Shown: piece after piece, positions 1-5,739 of the stretch
Layout: every line of letters begins with the position of its first letter
Numbering within the stretch: position 1 is the stretch's first letter
Assembly: GCA_017445685.1 (NCBI GenBank)
Contig: JAFSTS010000092.1
Span: 1-12,616, forward strand
DNA: 12,616 nucleotides
Direction of reading: 5' to 3'
DNA from: Clostridia bacterium
GTDB taxonomy: Bacteria > Bacillota_A > Clostridia > Oscillospirales > Acutalibacteraceae
Translations under genes and position numbers: made by a program
The notes under the pieces: generated by a model
The model's database searches: none
What the model was told of the DNA's origin: nothing
Seen by the model: only the letters and a program-made list of their open reading frames with translations

Positions 1-1179
1 AAGCCCTTTTTTCGTAAAGTCTTCGCCAAAAAACTTTCGGATTTGAAAAGCATATCTTCTTTCGGGAAATCTGATTTTTTCAAATTGAAATTTGATAGCA
101 TCTTTATATTCCTGCGGCATATCGTTTCCGAAAAATTCATTCATTTCTTCCAAGACGCTCAGAGCTTCGTATTTTATTTCCTCATCATTAAAATGCGCTG
201 AAGCGTACATTTTCAATATCGACTCCATCTGCATCTTTTCTGAAAATACAAAGTCTTCTTTTGCAGAAAGAAAAATCAAAAGCAAATGAATAAATGCAAT
301 ATCCTCTTCAAAAATTCCTGCCTCTGACAACGGGTTCAAGTCAAACATCCTCAGTTCAATATGATTGACGCCTGTTTCGCCAAGCGTTACCAGGCTGTTT
401 GCTCCGCTCGATTTTAAACGAACAGGATAATAAAGCTCGGATTCGACGATGATCTGTTTTGTCTTAACATAGTGCTTTATGCTTTTAATATAAGACGAAA
501 GGTCAGTGTACTCAAGCACCGGGATAAACTGATTTCTGTAGCCTATCTCGCTGCACCTTGCGGAAGAAAATTCGTTGAGATACTTTTCTGCGTCTCTTTC
601 AAAAAATGACCTGTCAAAAACGGGACTTGCCGCCGTAAGATAGACGATAAGCCAGCTAAAATGCACTATCTGCTTTGCCAGACGAAGATAAAGCAAATTT
701 GAAAACTTAAAGAAATCACTTTCGCCGCTTTGCGAAAAAAGCTCCTTTAAAAGATTATCTCCAAATGAAAAATTATAGTGGATGCCCGAATAAAGCATTT
801 TTCTTTTACCGTATTTATTTGCAAGATATTCACGGTATTTTTCCTTATATGAAAGGCTGCCGGTAAAATGAGCGACGGGTATTTCATCATCGCTTTCAAA
901 GTACGGCGGATTCGAAAAAAGCCAGAGATATTCCCCCTGCTTTTTTAGCTCTTTGATAACAAAATTATGAAGCTGCTTGATTTGAAGGTACGCCTGTCTT
1001 GCGCTGCCTGACGGGTCGGTAATGATCTCAACCTGATTTTCACAAAAATCTCTGTCGATATTCACATTTCCCAAAAACGGATGATCGGTTTGGGCAAATC
1101 GTCCGTCTTCATCAACGCGAAGACTCTCCTTTTCAAGACCTATATTGCATTCAAAAATGTTCTTGCTTTGTATGTTCAT
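1..1179 (-). CDS. glutamate-cysteine ligase (GshA/GshF-type), C-terminus beyond window
   Basis: Likely ATP-dependent ligation of glutamate to cysteine to give gamma-glutamylcysteine, the first step of glutathione-type thiol synthesis, in the cytoplasm. The 393 visible codons are open to the window edge. Family signatures seen are GLEKESLRV (residues 14-22), the DFCENQVEIITDP stretch (44-56, compare the family's DFSEAQLEFIT), SGIHYNFSF (131-139) and HIELRMFDLNP (273-283). The start is ATG with AAAGGA 9 nt upstream; no in-frame ATG lies between it and an upstream in-frame TGA. It follows the amidotransferase gene by about 100 nt on the same strand. The missing 3' end prevents telling a stand-alone ligase from the bifunctional GshF form with an ATP-grasp glutathione synthetase domain. 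The family call is firm, the subtype open. Confidence 0.88.
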   Translation of the reverse strand, partial: MNIQSKNIFECNIGLEKESLRVDEDGRFAQTDHPFLGNVNIDRDFCENQVEIITDPSGSARQAYLQIKQLHNFVIKELKKQGEYLWLFSNPPYFESDDEIPVAHFTGSLSYKEKYREYLANKYGKRKMLYSGIHYNFSFGDNLLKELFSQSGESDFFKFSNLLYLRLAKQIVHFSWLIVYLTAASPVFDRSFFERDAEKYLNEFSSARCSEIGYRNQFIPVLEYTDLSSYIKSIKHYVKTKQIIVESELYYPVRLKSSGANSLVTLGETGVNHIELRMFDLNPLSEAGIFEEDIAFIHLLLIFLSAKEDFVFSEKMQMESILKMYASAHFNDEEIKYEALSVLEEMNEFFGNDMPQEYKDAIKFQFEKIRFPERRYAFQIRKFFGEDFTKKGL

Positions 1180-1273
1180 CCGGCATATTCCTTTACATAA
1201 TATTCAGTCATCTGCTAAACCTTCAACCGACATGATCCTTTGCCTTGCATTTAACCTGTTTTGATATTTCCAT
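1176..1273 (-). other. leader with three overlapping mini-ORFs before the ligase gene
   Basis: Between the amidotransferase stop and the ligase start, three ATG-initiated mini-ORFs follow one another on the minus strand: 1273-1223 (16 aa, MEISKQVKCKAKDHVG), 1233-1204 (9 aa) and 1211-1176 (11 aa, MTEYYVKEYAG). Each overlaps the next, and the last overlaps the ligase start as ATGA. Only the second has any purine-rich Shine-Dalgarno candidate (AAGG 9 nt upstream). They could be a translation-coupled leader, the decayed remains of a small gene, or chance. Two encode at least one Tyr or Cys cluster of no recognised family. I would not annotate them as proteins without comparative support. Confidence 0.2.
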
Positions 1274-1281
1274 ACGCGTGA

Positions 1282-2049
1282 TTACAAGTTGAAATCCATA
1301 TCTTCTCCGATCATGCTGATGGACTCAATGTACTCATTTTTGTGGTTTCGTCCCGTATAAATCAGCTTGCCTTTTTTGTACACAAGCATAGTACACAACG
1401 GCATTTCCTGCCATCCTTCCTTTTCGTAAGGTACTGTTGCAAATGTTGCCGATGATTTCTCGATTCTTTGAAACAAAGTACCTTTCATGTTCGAATGAAC
1501 ATAGTACTGCTCACTGTCGAAAAGAATGAGGTTTATTTTATTCCTTTTCGTGATAGCGGCAATCGCGTCTTCAATGACCTCACACCTTTGCTTCGAGTCG
1601 AGCGGCGCGCCGTTTTGCAGTTCAGCTTCGTTAATCCTGTCAACAAAATAAAGCAGTATGCGCTCGCTGTCAGTATTACCGCGTTGTACGCAGTTATATT
1701 TTAAAAGCGTCATTCCGCTGAAGACCGTTCCGTTGTGCGCCATTACCCATCTTCTGCCGCTGTTGTCGGATAAAATAAACGGGTGGCAGTTTTCACTTTT
1801 TAAGTTGCCGACTGTCGCAAGTCTGATATGTCCGATCAAGCTGTTTTGCGGCGGCAGACTGCTTATAATGCCATCGAGTATTTTGCTCTTGTTTGCGCAG
1901 ACAGGCTCGGTCACAACATTCAGTTTTTTATTACGGTAGCTTGCAAGTCCCCAGCCGTGAGGATGTCTGACACTGTGAGAATAAAACTCTCTCAAACAGC
2001 CTCTCAAATCTCGCTCTGTCTCTGCCGTAAAGCCGAACAGTTCGCACAT
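1282..2049 (-). CDS. class II glutamine amidotransferase-like protein (YafJ/EgtC type)
   Basis: An Ntn-hydrolase of the GATase_4/YafJ group, expected to hydrolyse a gamma-glutamyl amide bond with its N-terminal cysteine. At 255 aa it is a single domain with no attached synthase. Cys2 becomes the catalytic N-terminus after Met removal, which fixes the start; GGGAG precedes it by 10 nt. Conserved blocks are HPHGWGLASY (29-38), GHIRLATVG (73-81), CHPF (88-91), the MAHNG oxyanion-hole motif (103-107) and GNTDSE (124-129). The gene downstream is a glutamate-cysteine ligase. In ergothioneine synthesis EgtA (a glutamate-cysteine ligase) is paired with EgtC, an amidotransferase-fold enzyme that removes gamma-glutamate, so a gamma-glutamyl substrate is plausible here, but that is inference from context. 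No promoter for it is clear; a weak TTAAAT-16-TATTAT pair overlaps the promoter of the divergent operon. Confidence 0.88.
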   Translation of the reverse strand: MCELFGFTAETERDLRGCLREFYSHSVRHPHGWGLASYRNKKLNVVTEPVCANKSKILDGIISSLPPQNSLIGHIRLATVGNLKSENCHPFILSDNSGRRWVMAHNGTVFSGMTLLKYNCVQRGNTDSERILLYFVDRINEAELQNGAPLDSKQRCEVIEDAIAAITKRNKINLILFDSEQYYVHSNMKGTLFQRIEKSSATFATVPYEKEGWQEMPLCTMLVYKKGKLIYTGRNHKNEYIESISMIGEDMDFNL

Positions 2050-2097
2050 TTTTGAACAACTCCCAAAAATTTATAAATGAAAAATCACTTCATCTTC

Positions 2098-2126
2098 TTG
2101 ACAAAATAAAGAATTTGTGATAATAT
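2098..2126 (+). promoter_or_regulatory. sigma-A-type promoter of the HD/tautomerase/Rrf2 operon
   Basis: TTGACA (2098-2103), a 17-nt spacer, then TAATAT (2121-2126). GATAAT at 2119-2124, preceded by TGT, is an alternative -10 with a short 15-nt spacer. Transcription would start near 2133, leaving a leader of about 135 nt before the HD gene. Confidence 0.6.
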
Positions 2127-2146
2127 TGATTCGTAAAACATATTTA

Positions 2147-2165
2147 ACCTATCGGATAAGTAGGT
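2147..2165. promoter_or_regulatory. inverted repeat ACCTA-N9-TAGGT, candidate operator
   Basis: A 5-bp perfect inverted repeat with a 9-nt centre lies just downstream of the predicted plus-strand start site and upstream of the divergent amidotransferase gene. Its size suits a dimeric winged-helix regulator such as the Rrf2 protein encoded by the third gene of the operon. Arms this short can arise by chance. Binding by the Rrf2 protein is inference. Confidence 0.35.
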
Positions 2166-2268
2166 AAGTTCTTAATGATAATGATACCACCAAAAGCCGA
2201 TATTGTCAATACCGATTGGTGAAAAATTTCAACACAAATATTTTTTATCTTTGAATGGAAAAATCGTC

Positions 2269-2781
2269 ATGAACAGCAATATTTCAAGAAATGAAGCCTT
2301 TGAGCTTTTACGAAAATACAATCACGAGCAGTTTCACATTTACCATGCCCTGACGGTCGAAGGAGTAATGCAGTGGTATGCTGACGATCTTGGCTTTGGC
2401 GACGACAGGGAATTTTGGGGAATTGTCGGTCTTTTGCACGATATCGACTTTGAGATGTATCCCAATGAACACTGCATTAAAGCTCCCGGACTTTTGAAAG
2501 ACGCAGGAGCAAGCGATGAAGTCATTCACGGCGTATGTTCCCACGGCTACAAACTAACCGTAGATGTGAAGCCCGAACACGAGATGGAAAAAGTCCTTTA
2601 CGCTGTGGACGAGCTTACGGGACTGATCGGCGCGGCAATCAAAATGAGACCCTCAAAAAGCACCGAGGACCTCGAAGTCAAAAGCCTTAAAAAGAAATTC
2701 AAGGATAAAAAATTCGCCGCAGGATGTTCAAGAGATGTAATCGAGTTTGGAGCTGAGCTTCTCGGATGGGAGCTTGACTAG
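2269..2781 (+). CDS. HD-domain protein, putative metal-dependent phosphohydrolase
   Basis: A 170-aa single-domain HD/PDEase-superfamily protein, probably cytoplasmic, expected to bind one or two divalent metals and cleave a phosphoester or phosphoanhydride; the substrate is not known. Visible metal-site candidates are H26 (in HIYHALTVE), H57-D58 (LLHDIDFEMYP), further histidines at 87 and 92 (IHGVCSHGYK) and D114 in AVDELTGLI. The start at 2269 is an ATG with GGAAA close upstream; the frame stays open back to a TTG at 2203, but that TTG has no Shine-Dalgarno and the family begins near residue 1 of the ATG version. First gene of a plus-strand set with a tautomerase (91 nt downstream) and an Rrf2 regulator. 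Nothing links the three biochemically. Confidence 0.82.
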   Translation: MNSNISRNEAFELLRKYNHEQFHIYHALTVEGVMQWYADDLGFGDDREFWGIVGLLHDIDFEMYPNEHCIKAPGLLKDAGASDEVIHGVCSHGYKLTVDVKPEHEMEKVLYAVDELTGLIGAAIKMRPSKSTEDLEVKSLKKKFKDKKFAAGCSRDVIEFGAELLGWELD

Positions 2782-2872
2782 CTTTTTGACAAAACTATTC
2801 TCGCAATGCGCTCATGTGAAAAAAGAGTAAGCGACGAAATAAGTAAACTGTTTTAAGAAAGGATCAAACACC

Positions 2873-3100
2873 ATGCCGTATATATCAATAAAAAGCTATC
2901 CAAAAGACGAGGAAACCAAAAAGAAAATTGCAGAAAAAATTAACAAAATTTTTCTTGAAGAATGGGGTTGTCCTCAGGAAGCCATCTCGCTTTCAATTGA
3001 AGAATTTCCTCCGAAGGAATGGGAGGAAAAAGTTTTGAAAAGCGAAGTGCTTACAAAAAAAGACAAGATGATGATTATCGAAGGCAAAAAAACATACTGA
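2873..3100 (+). CDS. 4-oxalocrotonate tautomerase-family protein
   Basis: A 75-aa tautomerase-superfamily subunit. The proline after the initiator Met (MPYISIKSYP) would be the catalytic N-terminal base once Met is removed. The length and the later FPPKEWEEKV segment (45-54) recall the PptA-like branch (SWQ/EW motif near residue 50) more than classical 62-residue 4-oxalocrotonate tautomerase. Such proteins act as small oligomers that interconvert enol and keto acids; the physiological substrate is unknown for most. AAAGGA sits 9 nt before the ATG. The Rrf2 gene begins 19 nt after its stop, so the two are probably cotranscribed. Confidence 0.85.
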   Translation: MPYISIKSYPKDEETKKKIAEKINKIFLEEWGCPQEAISLSIEEFPPKEWEEKVLKSEVLTKKDKMMIIEGKKTY

Positions 3101-3119
3101 TTAAAAGGAATGATGAAAA

Positions 3120-3557
3120 ATGAAAATTTCGACAAAAGGCAGATACGCAGTTCGTATGCTTCTTGACATTGCAGAACATCAGGACAACGGATGCGTATCG
3201 TTAAACGATGTTTCAAAAAGGCAGAACATTTCAAAAAAATATCTCGAACAAATTGTTTTCATGCTCAACCGTCCCGACATTTTGCAAACCACGAGGGGTT
3301 ACCGCGGAGGATATAAGCTTGCAAAGCCTGCAAACAGGTACACGATCGGAGATATTCTCAGGATAACGGAGGGCAGTCTGGAGCCTGTTTCATGCCTTGA
3401 AGGCGAAGGAGAAGGCTGCGAAAGAGCCGACAGCTGCATTACCCTACCAGTGTGGCAGGGACTTTCAAAAGTTATAAACGAATATCTCGACAGCATTACG
3501 CTTCAGGATCTTCTCGACAAGAAAAAGGAAACTTACGAATACGATTATATTATATGA
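3120..3557 (+). CDS. Rrf2-family transcriptional regulator, IscR-like
   Basis: A 145-aa DNA-binding regulator. The N-terminal winged helix starts with the family hallmark MKISTKGRYAVRMLLDIA and continues with VSKRQNISKKYLEQI (31-45) and the wing TTRGYRGGYKLAKP (57-70). Three cysteines, C92, C100 and C106, occupy the IscR cluster region with spacing C-x7-C-x5-C (IscR itself is C-x5-C-x5-C), so an Fe-S cluster sensing iron or redox state is likely; CymR-type cysteine regulators usually lack this trio. The conserved tail EYLDSITLQDLLD follows. AAAGGA is 10 nt before the ATG. It is last in its operon and a hairpin terminator follows 12 nt after the stop. Regulation of its own operon, or of the adjacent thiol genes, is inference. 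Confidence 0.92.
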   Translation: MKISTKGRYAVRMLLDIAEHQDNGCVSLNDVSKRQNISKKYLEQIVFMLNRPDILQTTRGYRGGYKLAKPANRYTIGDILRITEGSLEPVSCLEGEGEGCERADSCITLPVWQGLSKVINEYLDSITLQDLLDKKKETYEYDYII

Positions 3558-3569
3558 TTACAAAAAGCA

Positions 3570-3607
3570 AAGAGATGCCTTCACTAATGTGAGCATCTCT
3601 TCGTTTT
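3570..3607. terminator. bidirectional intrinsic terminator between Rrf2 and M48 genes
   Basis: AAGAGATGC (3570-3578) pairs with GCATCTCTT (3593-3601); an inner TCAC/GTGA pairing closes a TAAT loop. A T-run (3603-3607) follows on the plus strand, and on the minus strand the stem is followed by TTGCTTTTTG. It lies between two convergent genes and suits both. Confidence 0.85.
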
Positions 3608-3619
3608 TCGTCGTCTGAT

Positions 3620-4582
3620 TTACTTTTTCAAAAGTCTGTTTATTTCTTCCCTGTATTTTTCAATTGATATACTTCCCTCTTCCAACTGTTTTTTCAGCGA
3701 GCTGATCTTCAGCGCGGTAGAAATATTGGAACCGGATTCTTGTTTTTCAAAATCGTCGTTAATGTCATCTTCGTCTATCGTTGAGTCAATGATTTTTCTG
3801 AATATATCCGACTTCACCCACTCTCTAACTTCATAGGCTCTGACAGCCGTAAGAGGATGATCCTTATCAAGAAGCATAAAAAATTCAAATGCCTTATTGA
3901 TTTTGGAGTTGTTAATCATTTCTTTGTACTCTATCGCTTGATTTATAAATTCCTGCTTGTTGGCGTTTGCTTCCAATCCGTTTCTGTAGCCTGCAAGTCT
4001 CATGCAGACTTCAATCATATTTTCGTCGTTACCATCACAAATTGCTGCAGCTCTGTCTGCAGAATATTCACTGCACCGCATCCAATGGAAAAAAGCAATC
4101 TGCATTGACAGTGAAACAAATGCTCCAAAAGGCATACTGTTTAAAAATTGTGAGGAGCTCTTTAAAATGATTCTGCCCATTGTTGTATACAGCGTGTGAT
4201 GACACGCAATATGTCCGCACTCATGTGCCAAAACAGAAGGAATCAACTCATTCGGCATCGATTCAAGCAATCCTGTTGTCACGACAATAAACGGATTTGT
4301 GTCACCATAGGTATAGGCATTGGGCGCCGGATCTAAATCAACATATAATTCCGGAATATCAATTCCCAATTTTTCACATATAGGAGGAAGCATATAGTAA
4401 TATTCCGACAACTGCTTTTCATCGGCGCGCACATTCCCTGACATATTTTCTATACGAAACTGCCGTTCAAATGTACTGTCAATAAAGTATTTCATTACTT
4501 TTGAAAATCCCGGCACCGCTTTTAGTGTTTTCAAGGCTGCTTTATCGGAGCTATGTTGATAATATTTTGAATCTATTGACAT
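3620..4582 (-). CDS. M48-family zinc metalloprotease with C-terminal SHOCT-like domain
   Basis: A 320-aa peptidase. The zinc motif is HECGH (120-124) inside PSVLAHECGHIACHH, the third ligand is probably E172 in SEYSADRAA, and the DHPLTAVRA segment (241-249) matches the family's conserved C-terminal HP. There is no signal peptide. The only hydrophobic stretch (about 153-169) sits between HExxH and E172, where HtpX-type members carry membrane segments, so weak membrane association is possible. After an acidic linker (268-285), residues 291-319 (LKISSLKKQLEEGSISIEKY...) look like a SHOCT motif, a short oligomerisation module. The start ATG follows GAGAGAAAG; 38 nt separate it from the upstream membrane-protein gene, with which it shares the strongly controlled promoter at 5336-5364. 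Likely role: proteolysis of membrane or stress-damaged proteins (inference). Confidence 0.9.
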   Translation of the reverse strand: MSIDSKYYQHSSDKAALKTLKAVPGFSKVMKYFIDSTFERQFRIENMSGNVRADEKQLSEYYYMLPPICEKLGIDIPELYVDLDPAPNAYTYGDTNPFIVVTTGLLESMPNELIPSVLAHECGHIACHHTLYTTMGRIILKSSSQFLNSMPFGAFVSLSMQIAFFHWMRCSEYSADRAAAICDGNDENMIEVCMRLAGYRNGLEANANKQEFINQAIEYKEMINNSKINKAFEFFMLLDKDHPLTAVRAYEVREWVKSDIFRKIIDSTIDEDDINDDFEKQESGSNISTALKISSLKKQLEEGSISIEKYREEINRLLKK

Positions 4583-4620
4583 AATCTTTCTCTCTTTTTA
4601 TTTCATAACGCTTATCTTAA

Positions 4621-5286
4621 TCATTCTGATTGAGTTGAATCGTCTTGAGGGTTGATATCAAATGATTTGCCCATTTCTTCAAGGGATCCGTCTTTTTTCA
4701 TATCTTTGAAAACACTTTTTGCTTCCTTTGAAATATCAGTGATGTTTGTGTTGTCAGAAGCTTCTTTAGCGGCTTTTTTAAGATCTTCTTCACTTAATAT
4801 ATCAAAATTTGCGCCATTCTTTTCGACAAGCATTGTCAGCATTTTTATAAATATAATACCTGCAGCATAAATAGCAACAAAATTAACAATTGCTTCTACC
4901 GCACTTGCAAGTCCGGGAACAAATGACGAGACAACTCCGAAAACAAGTGTTCCTGCAATTCCTGTTATAACGTTTGCAAGAATTGCCGAAGCAATAGACT
5001 TTAACAAATTTTTCTTAAACGGTATTCCGCAAAGGTTTCCGATTCTAATGTACATTGACCATATTGCTCCAATTGCAACACCTGTGGATATCACCGCGCC
5101 AACTCCCGGTAAAAAGCCGGAAGCCACACCTGCAGCAGCACCTGCAGCAGCATGACCGATAACATTTTTGTTGATTTGTTCCGCCAAATCATCCGGAACC
5201 TTGTATGAAATAGATTCAGCGCCCTTCTCTGTAATCATTTTCACCAAGGTGTACGATGCAAATGCCAAAATTGATGTTCCTACCAT
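4621..5286 (-). CDS. Gly/Ala-rich polytopic membrane protein, unknown function
   Basis: 221 aa. The start is the ATG at 5286, preceded by GAGGAG at a good distance, rather than an upstream in-frame ATG at 5337 that lies within the operator/promoter region. Hydrophobic segments lie at about 1-17, 45-80 (GHAAAGAAAGVASGFLPGVG followed by a small-residue helix), 98-125 and 129-153; a charged cytoplasmic-type tail (154-221) is rich in Lys, Asp and Glu. The G/A-x-P-G-V-G hairpin repeats (FLPGVG and FVPGLA) resemble glycine-rich paired helices of DUF697-like proteins, but I do not assign a family. First gene of the operon with the M48 protease, divergent from the XRE repressor. It could be an anchor, substrate or partner of the protease, or a pore-like effector; none of these is shown by the sequence. 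Confidence 0.75.
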   Translation of the reverse strand: MVGTSILAFASYTLVKMITEKGAESISYKVPDDLAEQINKNVIGHAAAGAAAGVASGFLPGVGAVISTGVAIGAIWSMYIRIGNLCGIPFKKNLLKSIASAILANVITGIAGTLVFGVVSSFVPGLASAVEAIVNFVAIYAAGIIFIKMLTMLVEKNGANFDILSEEDLKKAAKEASDNTNITDISKEAKSVFKDMKKDGSLEEMGKSFDINPQDDSTQSE

Positions 5287-5310
5287 GATCTTTCTCCTCG
5301 CTTTTTCGTT

Positions 5311-5332
5311 TTTGCTCCTATATGGGTGCAAA
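5311..5332. promoter_or_regulatory. operator O2, imperfect 22-bp palindrome over the start site
   Basis: The site runs from TTTGCTCC to GGGTGCAAA around a TATA centre. Nine of eleven base pairs match, and one more pair flanks each end (T5310/A5333). It starts 3 bp downstream of the -10 box of the minus-strand promoter and covers the predicted start site near 5329. It has the same length and outer bases (TTTGC and GCAAA) as O1. Confidence 0.7.
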
Positions 5333-5335
5333 ATC

Positions 5336-5364
5336 ATTATAGCATGGGGTTAAAATATTGTCAA
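5336..5364 (-). promoter_or_regulatory. perfect consensus sigma-A promoter of the membrane protein/M48 operon
   Basis: On the minus strand: TTGACA (5364-5359), exactly 17 nt, then TATAAT (5341-5336), with TGC just before the -10, giving an extended -10 as well. All twelve box positions match consensus. This implies high intrinsic strength, which makes sense only if it is normally repressed; O1 and O2 flank it. Confidence 0.9.
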
Positions 5365-5370
5365 CTGTTT

Positions 5371-5392
5371 TTTGCACTTAATTAAGTGCAAA
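5371..5392. promoter_or_regulatory. operator O1, perfect 22-bp palindrome
   Basis: TTTGCACTTAA is followed immediately by its own reverse complement, with no mismatch over 11 bp per arm. It ends 6 bp upstream of the -35 box of the minus-strand promoter and 12 nt before the XRE start codon, so it can act on both directions, including autoregulation. Its centre is 60 bp from the centre of O2. Confidence 0.85.
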
Positions 5393-5404
5393 CGAGGTGA
5401 CGAT

Positions 5405-5632
5405 ATGAATTCAGACTTTGAAAAAAATTTTGGAAGAAACATCAGAATATATAGAGAAAAAGCACACATGACTCAGGACGCCCTTTCTGCAAAGCTTCAA
5501 CTTCAAGGATGTGACATAACCCGTTCTGCTATTGCAAAAATTGAGGTCGGACAGCGACACGTGTATCCTGACGAAATCAAACTTATCAAGGAAATACTTG
5601 CTATTTCTTTTGATGAATTATTTGATGTTTAG
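5405..5632 (+). CDS. XRE-family (Cro/CI-type) HTH repressor
   Basis: 75 aa, essentially one helix-turn-helix domain: RNIRIYREKAHMTQDALSAKL (11-31), recognition region DITRSAIAKIEVGQR (37-51) and the closing YPDEIKLIKEILAISFDELF (54-73). Small single-domain members bind palindromic operators as dimers. The start is the ATG at 5405 behind GAGG; a TTG 33 nt earlier lies inside operator O1 and is unlikely. It is divergent from the membrane protein/M48 operon, and the two shared palindromes are the obvious targets. Its own promoter is unclear; TAAAAT at 5351-5356 could be a -10, with a weak -35 inside O2. There is no sensor or protease-cleavage domain, so how repression is relieved is unknown. Confidence 0.92.
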   Translation: MNSDFEKNFGRNIRIYREKAHMTQDALSAKLQLQGCDITRSAIAKIEVGQRHVYPDEIKLIKEILAISFDELFDV

Positions 5633-5683
5633 TATATAAAATTCTCAGACTTAATTATAAATTCTTTCACAACTGTATAGTAT

Positions 5684-5720
5684 AAAGCACACTAATTCGG
5701 ATGATGAATTAGTGTGCTTT
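5684..5720. terminator. strong hairpin between XRE gene and the convergent micro-ORF
   Basis: AAAGCACACTAATTC (5684-5698) pairs perfectly over 15 bp with its complement (5706-5720) around a 7-nt loop, GGATGAT. T-tracts are short on both sides (CTTTG; CTTTATAC on the minus strand), but it sits 51 nt after the XRE stop and 20 nt after the minus-strand micro-ORF. A shared bidirectional terminator is the best reading. Confidence 0.7.
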
Positions 5721-5739
5721 GCTATCAAAACACTATTAT

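Noticed and set aside
2174..2185. Fur-box-like direct repeat AATGAT-AATGAT
   Set aside because: Only one half of a 7-1-7 Fur site is matched; the second half has about 2 of 7 bases.
2188..2221. Inverted repeat CACCAA...TTGGTG in the leader of the HD gene
   Set aside because: Only 6-bp arms with a 22-nt gap and no conserved riboswitch-like features; chance is likely.
2203..2268. 22-residue N-terminal extension of the HD protein from a TTG start
   Set aside because: No Shine-Dalgarno precedes the TTG, while the ATG at 2269 has GGAAA at a workable distance.
2786..2791. TTGACA between the HD and tautomerase genes
   Set aside because: No acceptable -10 box follows at 16-18 nt, so a separate tautomerase promoter is not supported.
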